This document shows, one piece after another, positions 40,715-48,395 of a stretch of DNA of 64,000 nucleotides. The notes under the pieces are model-generated. The model worked only from the letters and a program-made list of their open reading frames with translations, ran no database searches and was not told where the DNA came from. The position numbers were made by a program, and so were the translations under genes. Position 1 is the first letter of the stretch. Each line of letters starts with the position of its first letter. Source of the DNA: Aedoeadaptatus ivorii (GTDB taxonomy: Bacteria > Bacillota > Clostridia > Tissierellales > Peptoniphilaceae); assembly GCF_030815095.1 (NCBI RefSeq), contig NZ_JAUSWF010000005.1, positions 62,001 through 126,000 of the forward strand. The letters are read 5' to 3'.

Positions 40715-41719
40715 ATGAGTAAAGATATATTCGTATTTATCGAACAACGTGATAACCACTTAGAAAAAGTCGGCATCGAACTGCTCGGCAAGGCCCGCGA
40801 ACTCGCCGACGATCTGGGACAAAAAGTAGTCGGCATGCTGATCGGCGGAAGCGTAAAATCCGAAGCGGAAATTCTCTTCCGCCACGGCGCCGACAAGGTC
40901 ATCGTCGTAGAAGATCCCCGCCTCAAGGAATTCTTGAGCGAAGACTATGCGGATGTGGTCTACGGCATCATCGAAAAATATGAACCCGAAATCGTGCTCT
41001 TCGGCGCGACTTCCATCGGACGCGACTTGGCGCCGAACCTCGCCGCCCGCGTACACACCGGCTTGACCGCAGACTGCACCAAGCTGGAAATCGACCCCGA
41101 AACCAAGCTGCTGATGATGACCCGTCCTGCATTCGGCGGAAACCTTATGGCGACCATCGTCTGCGAAAACTTCCGTCCCCAAATGGCGACCGTACGCCCC
41201 GGCGTAATGTCCAGCATCGACGTCGAAGGCGTAGAAGGCGAAATCATCGAAGACAAATTCGAATTCTCCAACCCCGAACCTAAGGTTCGCCTGCGCGAAG
41301 TGCTCAAGGTCGAAAACAAGAAGAAAGACATCACCGAAGCCAATGTATTGGTATCGGGCGGCCGCGGACTCGGCGGCCCCGAAGGATTCGATCGCCTCGA
41401 AGGCCTGGCAAAAGAGCTGGATGCGGAAATCTCCTCCTCCAGAGCGGCCGTCGATGCGGGCTGGATCGAAAAATCCCAACAAGTCGGACAAACCGGTAAG
41501 ACCGTACGTCCCGAACTCTACCTCGCATTGGGCATCTCCGGCGCCATCCAACACGTCGCCGGTATGGAAGATTCCGATCTGATCATCGCCGTCAACAAGG
41601 ACGAAGGCGCACCGATCTTCGACATCGCCGATTTGGGCGTCGTGGGCGATATGAACGCCATCATCCCCAAATTGGAAGAGCTGATCAAGAAGGAAAGAGA
41701 ACTCAACGAACAACTGTAA
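40715..41719 (+). CDS. etfA: Electron transfer flavoprotein, alpha subunit
   Basis: 334 residues. The C-terminal FAD domain has VSGGRGLGGPEGF, SRAAVDAGW, QVGQTGKTVRPELYLALGISGAIQH and AVNKDEGAPIFDIADLGVVGD, all EtfA signatures. It shuttles electrons between EtfB-bound FAD and the acyl-CoA dehydrogenase. Starts 12 bases after etfB with GGGGAGG. Last gene before a clean terminator. Confidence 0.96.
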   Translation: MSKDIFVFIEQRDNHLEKVGIELLGKARELADDLGQKVVGMLIGGSVKSEAEILFRHGADKVIVVEDPRLKEFLSEDYADVVYGIIEKYEPEIVLFGATSIGRDLAPNLAARVHTGLTADCTKLEIDPETKLLMMTRPAFGGNLMATIVCENFRPQMATVRPGVMSSIDVEGVEGEIIEDKFEFSNPEPKVRLREVLKVENKKKDITEANVLVSGGRGLGGPEGFDRLEGLAKELDAEISSSRAAVDAGWIEKSQQVGQTGKTVRPELYLALGISGAIQHVAGMEDSDLIIAVNKDEGAPIFDIADLGVVGDMNAIIPKLEELIKKERELNEQL

Positions 41720-41722
41720 GAG

Positions 41723-41750
41723 AAAAAAGCCGGAGTGATCCGGCTTTTTT
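41723..41750 (+). terminator. Terminator of acdB-etfB-etfA
   Basis: AAAAAAGCCGG / CCGGCTTTTTT around a six-base loop. Confidence 0.9.
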
Positions 41751-41770
41751 AATGCGAAACTATAACATGA

Positions 41771-41810
41771 AAAAATCCCCGGACGGGCATAGCCGCTTCC
41801 GGGGATTTTT
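41771..41810 (-). terminator. Terminator of the minus-strand aminotransferase gene
   Basis: AAAAATCCCCGGA and TCCGGGGATTTTT pair around a 14-base loop; on the minus strand it ends in a T run. Confidence 0.85.
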
Positions 41811-41844
41811 CTATTGAGAAAGAAGGAAATTTCGGGAACGTAAT

Positions 41845-43026
41845 TTATTTCATTGCGTCCTTGATAACTTCTGCAAGGCGCTTGATGCCTTCTTCGATCT
41901 TTTCTTCGCTCATGCAGCTGTAGTTCAAGCGGAAGCAGGATTCGCGGGGATTTTCCGCAAAGAATGCGCCGCCGGGAACAAATGCGACCTTCTTTTCGAT
42001 GGCCTTCATGCCGAGTTCGCGTGCGTTCATGTATTCGGGGAGTTCTACCCACAGGAAGAGGCCGCCTTCGGGGTTGGTGAAGGTAACGCCTTCGGGGAAG
42101 TACTTCTTCATGGCGTCGACCATGACGTTCTTGCGTTTGCCGTAGAGGTCGATGATCTTCTTAATGTGTTCTTCGAGATCGTTGTCGTCGAGGAATTGTG
42201 CCAGGATCATTTGGGTGGTGGTAGAGGTTTGCAGGTCGGCACCTTGTTTTACCATGTTGAATTTTTCAAGGATTTCGGGCGCTGCGTTGAACCAACCTAC
42301 GCGGATACCGGGGCTGAAGATCTTGGAGAAGGTACCCATAAAGATAACGCGTCCTTCGGTGTCGAGGCTGCGGAGGGAAGGTTGAATTTCGCCTTCAAAG
42401 CGCAGTTCGCCGTAGGGGTTGTCTTCGAGGATCATGACGTCGTATTTGTTCGCCAGATCGATCAGGCCTTTTCTTCTTTCCATGGTCCAGGTCTTGCCGG
42501 AGGGGTTTTGGAAGTCGGAAATGGCGTAGATGAACTTCACATTGTCGTGGCTTTTCAGCTTGTTTTCCAGGTCTTCGAGGTCCATGCCGTATTCGTCGAG
42601 TTCGACTTCGAGGAACTTGGGTTCGTACGCCTTAAACGCGTTCAAAGCACCTAGATATGTAGGGCTTTCAACTACGATGTAATCGCCCGGATCGATAAAT
42701 ACTCTGGGGACGAAGTCGAGACCTTGTTGGGAACCGGAGAGGATTTGAATGTCCGCTGCGGTACAGTCCACGCCGACTTTCTTCATGCGGGTTACGATGT
42801 GCTCTCTGAGACCCAAGACGCCGTCGGTGGGGCCGTATTGCAGAGCAGCCGCGCCGTTGTTCTTCATAACCTTGTTGGATGCTTCGATCCATGCGTCGAT
42901 GGGGAACATTTCTGCCGCGGGGAGACCGCCTGCAAAGGAAATAATGCTGGGATCGGCCGTCAATGCCAAAAGCTCGCGGATTTCAGAAGCTTTCAGATTG
43001 TTCATTCGTTTTGCAAAATTAGGCAT
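41845..43026 (-). CDS. PLP-dependent aminotransferase, 2-aminoadipate/LysN-like group
   Basis: 393 residues, fold type I without a DNA-binding domain. ISFAGGLPAAEMFPID, LQYGPTDGVLGLREHI and LSGSQQGLDFVPRVFIDPGD open it, and the PLP lysine is in GTFSKIFSPGIRVGW. This group (related to MocR catalytic domains) includes broad-range branched-chain, aromatic and 2-aminoadipate aminotransferases. Close to the leucine fermentation genes and similarly rich in GAA codons, it may provide a second amino-acid specificity. Promoter TTGACT-N17-TACAAT on the minus strand. Confidence 0.9.
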   Translation of the reverse strand: MPNFAKRMNNLKASEIRELLALTADPSIISFAGGLPAAEMFPIDAWIEASNKVMKNNGAAALQYGPTDGVLGLREHIVTRMKKVGVDCTAADIQILSGSQQGLDFVPRVFIDPGDYIVVESPTYLGALNAFKAYEPKFLEVELDEYGMDLEDLENKLKSHDNVKFIYAISDFQNPSGKTWTMERRKGLIDLANKYDVMILEDNPYGELRFEGEIQPSLRSLDTEGRVIFMGTFSKIFSPGIRVGWFNAAPEILEKFNMVKQGADLQTSTTTQMILAQFLDDNDLEEHIKKIIDLYGKRKNVMVDAMKKYFPEGVTFTNPEGGLFLWVELPEYMNARELGMKAIEKKVAFVPGGAFFAENPRESCFRLNYSCMSEEKIEEGIKRLAEVIKDAMK

Positions 43027-43056
43027 TAAAAACTCCTTTCGTGAATCAATCGTAGG

Positions 43057-43104
43057 GAAACGTTTCTACAAGTCTATTGTATACGCAGCGAAGGGTAAAG
43101 TCAA
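43057..43104 (-). promoter_or_regulatory. Promoter of the minus-strand aminotransferase gene with palindrome
   Basis: TTGACT (43104-43099), 17-base spacer, TACAAT (43081-43076) on the minus strand. GAAACGTTTC (43057-43066), a perfect ten-base palindrome, lies just after the predicted start of transcription and could bind a LacI/CcpA-type repressor; it fits the cre consensus only in part. Nothing else gene-like is seen in the 382-base gap up to 43408. Confidence 0.5.
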
Positions 43105-43408
43105 TCGCGGGGAGGGCCAAACTCCGTCCATAGGCAGTCGCTTTTGAAGGAAAAAGCAGGAAAGTGGAAAAAGGGCGCAAACTTTCTCAAAAATCGCCGA
43201 AATCGGTAAATTATAGGAAAAGATCGTAGAAAACCGGCGTAAAAAAAGTATATTCGATTCTACCATCTGGACAGAAAGGGCGCCTCTTCGTATAATGAAA
43301 GGGAAGGAAAAGCGGCAGCGGGCATCCGATGCGGCGTCGAGGAAGACGGCGCTCGGGAATATATATGAAAAGGATGTCATTCGCGATCGGACACAAGAAA
43401 GGAATCGT

Positions 43409-44074
43409 ATGAAGACGAAAGATTGGGAGGCGGAGCGCTACGATCCCCGCGAGGAGCGATCCAACGCGCTCTCCCATTGGCTGGGGGCGCTCCTCGGGGC
43501 GATCGGGTTGAGTGTGTTGTTGTTTTGCGCCATACGAAATCGGTCGGTGGCGCAGATTGTGAGCTTTTCGATCTACGGCGGCTCCTTTATTCTGATGTAT
43601 ATCGCCTCGGCGAGCTACCATTCCGTACAGGCGCCGCGGATCCGAAAGATCTTGCGGGTGGCGGATCACAGTGCGATTTTTCTGTTTATCGCGGGCACCT
43701 ATATGCCCATCGCCATTTTGAGTTTGCGCGGCGGGCTCCGCGTGGGCATCAGCTGTGCGGTGTGGGGGATCGCGGTATTCGGCGTAGTCTTTAAGATCCT
43801 TACCGCCAAGCGCCTCAGCAGCACTAAAAATGTGTCGCTGTTTTTGTACCTCGCCCTGGGCTGGCTGGCACTGTTGATCGTACGGCCGATTGTGGAGACG
43901 GTGGGGATTCAGTTTCTCCTCTTTCTCCTCGCGGGGGGCCTGTTGTATTCCGCCGGGACGGTATTTTATGCCAAGCGTACCCTGCGGTTTCACCACGCCA
44001 TATGGCATCTGTTTGTGCTGGCGGCATCGGTGGTGCATTATATCGGCATATTGGACGCCTACGCCCTGCCGTAG
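43409..44074 (+). CDS. Hemolysin III family (PAQR-like) membrane protein
   Basis: 221 residues from ATG 43409 with AAAGGA upstream; the longer in-frame reading back to 43295 has no ribosome site. Seven hydrophobic segments. EERSNALSHWLGALLGAIGL (the family histidine), SASYHSVQ, RVADHSAIFLFIAGTYMP and FHHAIWHLFVLAASVVHYIGI contain the conserved His/Ser/Asp residues of the PAQR/HlyIII metal site. Proteins of this family are probably membrane hydrolases acting on lipids; haemolytic activity should not be assumed. Confidence 0.92.
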   Translation: MKTKDWEAERYDPREERSNALSHWLGALLGAIGLSVLLFCAIRNRSVAQIVSFSIYGGSFILMYIASASYHSVQAPRIRKILRVADHSAIFLFIAGTYMPIAILSLRGGLRVGISCAVWGIAVFGVVFKILTAKRLSSTKNVSLFLYLALGWLALLIVRPIVETVGIQFLLFLLAGGLLYSAGTVFYAKRTLRFHHAIWHLFVLAASVVHYIGILDAYALP

Positions 44075-44080
44075 GCAAAT

Positions 44081-44118
44081 AAAAAACGTCGAATGCGATT
44101 ACGCACTCGACGTTTTTT
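44081..44118. terminator. Bidirectional terminator between hemolysin III and M20 genes
   Basis: AAAAAACGTCGA / TCGACGTTTTTT stem extended inward by TGCG/CGCA. Confidence 0.88.
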
Positions 44119-44119
44119 G

Positions 44120-45286
44120 TTATTCGCTCTCTTGCAGCAGATACAAGGCGGCGGCCACTTCGCCGGCGATGCCGTCAAAGAGCGCCGATTCCTGGGGCGC
44201 AAAGCGGGAGGAATGGGTGGGGTAGACCGGCCCTTCCTTCGGCGCGACGCCGATATTGAAGAAGGTGCCGCGGGCGGCTTCGGCAAAGTAGGCGAAGTCC
44301 TCGGCGCCCATGCTCGCCGAGGGGAGGGCGCGGACGCGCTCTTCTCCGAAGGCGTCGGCCAGCGCGCGGCGCACCTTTTCGGTGGTATCGGGATCGTTAA
44401 AGAGGGGGATATAGCCCTCCAAGATCTCGACCTTCGCCTCGCAGTCGAAGGCGCGGGCGGTTGTCTCTGCGATCTCCGCGAGCTTTTTTTGCAGATAACC
44501 GCGGTTGATCGCCGTATGGGCGCGGAGCGTCCCCGTAAGGGTAAAGGTGTCGGGGATGATATTGGGCTTGGTGCCGCCGTGGGCGCTTCCCACGGTTACG
44601 ACTGCCGGATCCAAAGGCGACAGCTTGCGCGAGACGATGGTCTGGAGCGCACAGATTACATGGGCGCCCGCCACGATGGGGTCCTTGCACTCCTGGGGAT
44701 GGGCGGCGTGGCCGCCCTTTCCGCGGATCTCGATGACGAAGTCGTCTACGCTCGCGTTCATAAAGCCCGGCAGTACGCCGTAGACGCCCAGGGGCAGTTG
44801 ATGGGATACGTGGAGGCCGATGACGTAGTCCACGCCGTCCATGGCGCCCTTTTTCACCATGGGCTCGGCGCCGCCGTTTTTCTCCTCGTCGGGCTGAAAC
44901 AAAAGGCGCAGGGTGCCGGGAAAATTGCGGTGGTGCATAAAGTAGCGAGCGGTTCCCAAGAGCACCGCCATATGCACGTCGTGGCCGCAGGCGTGCATCA
45001 CCCCTTCGTTTTTGGAGCGGTAAGACAGCCCGGTCTCCTCGAGAATGGGAAGGGCATCGGTATCGGCGCGGATCGCCACCAACCGGCCGGGGCCGCCTTC
45101 GCCCACGATGTCGATAGAGAGGGCGTGTTGGCCGTAGTCCTTGACTTCCGGCCCCAGCGCCTCGAGTTCCGATTTTAAGAAGCGGGCGGTCTCCGCCTCC
45201 TCGCCGCTCAGTTCCGGATGGGCGTGCAGATGCCGATAGACGGCGCGTATTTCTTCCGCTATGGTCTCGATCGTTTGAATATGCAT
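44120..45286 (-). CDS. M20 family amidohydrolase/deacylase
   Basis: 388 residues from ATG 45286 (GGGAG upstream). HLHAHPELSGEEAETARFL, IRADTDALPI, GVMHACGHDVHMAVLLG (metal-binding Cys-Gly-His), FQPDEEKNGGAEPMVKKG and a late THSSRFAPQE block define the aminoacylase/IAA-amino-acid hydrolase group. Members remove acyl groups from N-acyl amino acids; one (YkuR) is N-acetyl-diaminopimelate deacetylase. Its place downstream of asd makes that or an N-acyl amino acid salvage role attractive, but specificity is open. Confidence 0.9.
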   Translation of the reverse strand: MHIQTIETIAEEIRAVYRHLHAHPELSGEEAETARFLKSELEALGPEVKDYGQHALSIDIVGEGGPGRLVAIRADTDALPILEETGLSYRSKNEGVMHACGHDVHMAVLLGTARYFMHHRNFPGTLRLLFQPDEEKNGGAEPMVKKGAMDGVDYVIGLHVSHQLPLGVYGVLPGFMNASVDDFVIEIRGKGGHAAHPQECKDPIVAGAHVICALQTIVSRKLSPLDPAVVTVGSAHGGTKPNIIPDTFTLTGTLRAHTAINRGYLQKKLAEIAETTARAFDCEAKVEILEGYIPLFNDPDTTEKVRRALADAFGEERVRALPSASMGAEDFAYFAEAARGTFFNIGVAPKEGPVYPTHSSRFAPQESALFDGIAGEVAAALYLLQESE

Positions 45287-45297
45287 AGTACTCCCGT

Positions 45298-46092
45298 CTA
45301 AACGGAGAGATCTCCGTATATATCGCTGCGGCGTTCTTTCCACAGGTCGAAAAACGCCTTTTCGGCTTCCACTTCGCCGAGATCCAATTCGGCGACGAAT
45401 ACCCCCGGCGCTTGATCCGCCATTACCAGGGCGCGCCCGTCGGGGGCGAAGACACAGCTTCCGCCGCCGCCCATGGCGGGGTAGTCGCCGAGCTTGGTGC
45501 AGTTGGTCGCCACGACGAAGCATTGGTTTTCTACCGCCCGGGCGCGGGCAAAGAGGTGCATATGCTCGATGCGGCTGAGATGCCACGCCATGGGGACAAA
45601 GAGGATCTTCGATTCGCCCCGTATGGCGAGGCGTACCCATTCGGGAAAGCGCAGGTCGTAGCAGAGCACCATGCCGCAGGCGACGCCCGTCAAGGGAAAG
45701 CGGCAGCTACGATCGCCGGCGCGAAAGACCTCGTGTTCCCCGCCTGGGCTGAACAGATGCGCCTTGTCGTAGGTGCTCACGATGCGGCCCGTCTTGTCGA
45801 AGACATAGGCGCGGTTGACGCGCGCGCCATCTACGATTTCGGTGAGGCTTCCGCCCACCAGCGCCACGCGGTGCTTGCGGGCAAAGGCGGCCATTTCTAC
45901 TTTTAGGCGATCGGCCGCGTAGTCGTCCTCGCGCACCAGCACCTCGGGATAAAAGCCCGTGTTCCACATCTCGGGCAGGACGATCACATCGGGTTTCGAT
46001 TCCATCGCCTGCGCCAACAGCGAAAGCACCGATGCGCGGTTTTCCTCGACCCGCATGGGCCCTATGGGCGCCTGGATTAGTGCGACTTTCAA
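45298..46092 (-). CDS. Carbon-nitrogen hydrolase (omega-amidase-like Nit family)
   Basis: 264 residues from TTG 46092, whose TTGA overlaps the asd stop codon; there is no better start in frame. Catalytic triad visible: Glu41 in VLPEMWNTGF, Lys110 in TYDKAHLFSPG, Cys144 in GMVLCYDLRFPE. Pattern and length fit Nit2/omega-amidase-type enzymes, which hydrolyse alpha-ketoglutaramate and related omega-amides left by glutamine or asparagine transamination. In an operon with asd (upstream) and an M20 hydrolase (downstream). Confidence 0.9.
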   Translation of the reverse strand: MKVALIQAPIGPMRVEENRASVLSLLAQAMESKPDVIVLPEMWNTGFYPEVLVREDDYAADRLKVEMAAFARKHRVALVGGSLTEIVDGARVNRAYVFDKTGRIVSTYDKAHLFSPGGEHEVFRAGDRSCRFPLTGVACGMVLCYDLRFPEWVRLAIRGESKILFVPMAWHLSRIEHMHLFARARAVENQCFVVATNCTKLGDYPAMGGGGSCVFAPDGRALVMADQAPGVFVAELDLGEVEAEKAFFDLWKERRSDIYGDLSV

Positions 46093-47081
46093 GCGCGTGC
46101 CTCGACAAGGTGTTCCAAGATCTGGATGGCGTTTAGGGCGGCGCCCTTTCGGGTGTTGTCCGCCACCACCCATAGGTTTAAGCTGTTTTCGGCCGAGGGG
46201 TCCTTGCGAATGCGGCCCACAAACACTTCGTCTTTGCCTTCGGCATAGATCTGCATGGGGTAGACGAGAGAGGCGGGGTCGTCTTGGAGCACGACGCCTT
46301 CGGCTTCCGAGAGGGCGGCGCGAATGTCTTCGAGCGCAAAGGGTTTTTGAAGGGTCACATTGACCGAGATCGCGTGGGCGCTTTTTACCGGCACGCGCAC
46401 CGCGGTGGCGGTGATCTTCATATCGGGGCGGTGGAAGATCTTTCGGGTTTCGTCGATCATCTTCATCTCTTCTTTGGTGTAGCCGTCCTCGAGGAAGTCG
46501 TCGATATGGGGGATGCAGTTATAGGCGATGGGGTAGGGATACATCTCCGGTTCTTCGCCGGCGACGCCCCGCTTTAGATCCGAAAGGCCCTTTACGCCGC
46601 TTCCGCTGACGGCCTGAAAGGTGGTAAAGACCACTCGATCGATGCCGTACTTCTCCTCTAAGGGTGCAAGCGCCACCACCGACTGAATGGTGGAGCAGTT
46701 GGGGTTCGAGATGATCCCCGCCCCGCCTTTGGCATCCGCCATATTGATCTCCGGCACCACCAGGGGCACCTCCGGATCCATGCGGAAGCGGGAGCTGTTG
46801 TCGATCACCGTGGAGCCCGCCGCCTTGGCCGCCGGGCAAAAGCGCGCGGCCAGATCGCCGTCCAAGGCGCTCAGCACATAGTCGAAGGCGCCTTCTTTCA
46901 GAGCGTCTTCGGTGAGTTCCCTTACGGTCAGGGTCTTTCCCCGAAAGGCAACGGTCTTACCCGCGCTGTTTTCCGAGGCGAACAGGGTCAAATCCCAATC
47001 ATCGCTCCGTTCCTCTAAGATATTTCTCATATTCTGTCCGACCAGGCCCGTAGCCCCTAAAATTGCAATACGCTTCGACAT
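46089..47081 (-). CDS. asd: Aspartate-semialdehyde dehydrogenase
   Basis: 330 residues. IAILGATGLVGQNMRNIL is the NADP-binding GATGxVG motif, ISNPNCSTIQ carries the active-site Cys129, and TFQAVSGSGVKGLSDL, then VRVPVKSAHAISVNVTL complete the family. It makes aspartate semialdehyde, the branch point to lysine/diaminopimelate and homoserine. Divergent from hom across a 106-base region with a symmetric overlapping promoter pair. Confidence 0.95.
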   Translation of the reverse strand: MSKRIAILGATGLVGQNMRNILEERSDDWDLTLFASENSAGKTVAFRGKTLTVRELTEDALKEGAFDYVLSALDGDLAARFCPAAKAAGSTVIDNSSRFRMDPEVPLVVPEINMADAKGGAGIISNPNCSTIQSVVALAPLEEKYGIDRVVFTTFQAVSGSGVKGLSDLKRGVAGEEPEMYPYPIAYNCIPHIDDFLEDGYTKEEMKMIDETRKIFHRPDMKITATAVRVPVKSAHAISVNVTLQKPFALEDIRAALSEAEGVVLQDDPASLVYPMQIYAEGKDEVFVGRIRKDPSAENSLNLWVVADNTRKGAALNAIQILEHLVEARA

Positions 47082-47118
47082 ACAGATACCTTCTTTCTGA
47101 AATATAGTGTTGTTTTTC

Positions 47119-47151
47119 TTGACTATAGCAAAAACAGTCTAGTATAGTCAA
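47119..47151. promoter_or_regulatory. Symmetric divergent promoter pair between asd and hom
   Basis: TTGACTATA (47119-47127) and TATAGTCAA (47143-47151) form a perfect inverted repeat with a 15-base spacer. Read rightward it gives TTGACT-N18-TATAGT for hom; read leftward the same repeat gives TTGACT-N18-TATAGT for asd. Each -35 shares bases with the -10 of the opposite promoter, so the two cannot be occupied at once. Confidence 0.7.
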
Positions 47152-47187
47152 TTCAGAATAACGGAGTACTGAAATAAAGGGGGAAGT

Positions 47188-48342
47188 ATGAAAATCGCAA
47201 TTATCGGATTCGGCACCGTCGGAAGAGGTGCCTACGACATCTTAAAAGACCGCAAAGAAATTCTCGCACAATACACTGAGCCCATAGAGGTATCGTATAT
47301 CGTCGTCACGGAAAGAAGTAAGGCGCGTCTCGCCGAGCAGTTTGGCGATACGGTCGTCACCGGCGCCGACTACGACCGCGTACTGGACGAGGTGGATCTC
47401 ATCGCCGAAGCGACGGGAGATACGGAGAGCGCCTTCGATTACATGAAACGGGCGCTGGAAAAAAAGATCGCCGTCGTCACCGCTAATAAGGCGGCGGTCA
47501 GCGCCCACTACCGGGAACTCGTCGAGCTCGCCGAAAAAAACGACACGCCCTTTCTCTGTGAAGCCGCCGTGGGCGGCGGGATTCCCGTCCTTACGCCCCT
47601 GCGGGGTCTCGCCCTTCAAAATGAGATTCGCGGCGTACGCGGCATCCTAAACGGCACCTGCAACTATCTACTAAACGCCATGTACGACGACGGCGCTGAT
47701 TACGCGGAAGTCCTCGCCCAATGCCAGGAGATGGGCTATGCCGAGCAGGATCCCACCGACGATGTCGAGGGATTCGACACGCGCAGAAAGCTGCACATTT
47801 TGATCGAGATGGCCATGGGCGCCATAGACGGCGACGCGATCCCCACCCGCGGCATCGCAGAGATCGACGGGGACATCGTCGGCTATTTGAAGGCGCGGAA
47901 CAAAAAGATCAAACTCGTCGCCTCTGCGACAAAGACCGCCCGCGGCATAGAAGCGGTGGTGGAACCGTTGATCGTCGATGCCGACAGCGCCTTGGGCGTA
48001 CTGCCCCTCGCCATCAACCAGGTACAGGTCAAGGGCCACTGGGTGGGCGATGTCGCCTTTACCGGCCCCGGTGCGGGAAAAGAGCCCACCGGCAATGCCG
48101 TCGTCGCCGACATCGTAACCGCCGCGACGAAGAGCGATCTGCCCCTGCTCCGCCGCGAAAGCCTGCCCCTCGCCGGCGTGCGGGGCCGCTACTTCGTCGC
48201 ATATCCCTTAGAAGGAGACATCGTCGATCGCATCGACGACGGCTATGCGATTACCAAAGAGATCAAACGCGAGCGCCTCTCAGAGCTGCTGCCCGATACG
48301 GTCTTCTTCGCCCGCATCGAAGGAGACGAGTGGAACCGTTAA
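47188..48342 (+). CDS. hom: Homoserine dehydrogenase
   Basis: 384 residues. IAIIGFGTVGRGAYDIL (NAD site), VTANKAAVSAHYREL, FLCEAAVGGGIPVLTPL, ILNGTCNYLL and MGYAEQDPTDDVEGFDTRRKL are the family blocks, with the catalytic lysine expected in the central domain. No ACT domain: the chain ends soon after the catalytic domain with a short unrelated tail, so classical threonine feedback through ACT is unlikely. Converts aspartate semialdehyde to homoserine for threonine and methionine. Divergent from asd. Confidence 0.94.
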   Translation: MKIAIIGFGTVGRGAYDILKDRKEILAQYTEPIEVSYIVVTERSKARLAEQFGDTVVTGADYDRVLDEVDLIAEATGDTESAFDYMKRALEKKIAVVTANKAAVSAHYRELVELAEKNDTPFLCEAAVGGGIPVLTPLRGLALQNEIRGVRGILNGTCNYLLNAMYDDGADYAEVLAQCQEMGYAEQDPTDDVEGFDTRRKLHILIEMAMGAIDGDAIPTRGIAEIDGDIVGYLKARNKKIKLVASATKTARGIEAVVEPLIVDADSALGVLPLAINQVQVKGHWVGDVAFTGPGAGKEPTGNAVVADIVTAATKSDLPLLRRESLPLAGVRGRYFVAYPLEGDIVDRIDDGYAITKEIKRERLSELLPDTVFFARIEGDEWNR

Positions 48343-48356
48343 TCGTCGCCCGACAC

Positions 48357-48389
48357 AAAAACAGCCCCGCCGAGAAAGGCGGGGCTGTT
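48357..48389 (-). terminator. Terminator of the minus-strand ABC ATPase gene
   Basis: AACAGCCCCGCC / GGCGGGGCTGTT around GAGAAA, followed on the minus strand by a T run. May also help to stop the hom transcript. Confidence 0.8.
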
Positions 48390-48395
48390 GCGTGC

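Noticed and set aside
33642..40759. Long minus-strand frames opposite hadC and acdB-etfB (33642-34706, 39074-40759)
   Set aside because: Arise because GAA/GAC-rich codons on the plus strand give few stops in the complementary frame. No start signals; translation is Phe/Asp/Gly-biased without motifs.
43057..43066. CcpA cre site at GAAACGTTTC
   Set aside because: Only part of the cre consensus is met; recorded as a palindrome, not as a cre site.
43065..43080. Fourth GntR-type operator at the minus-strand aminotransferase promoter
   Set aside because: The minus strand reads CTTGTAGAAACG there, which lacks the AC and AG of the right half of CTnGTnnACnAG.
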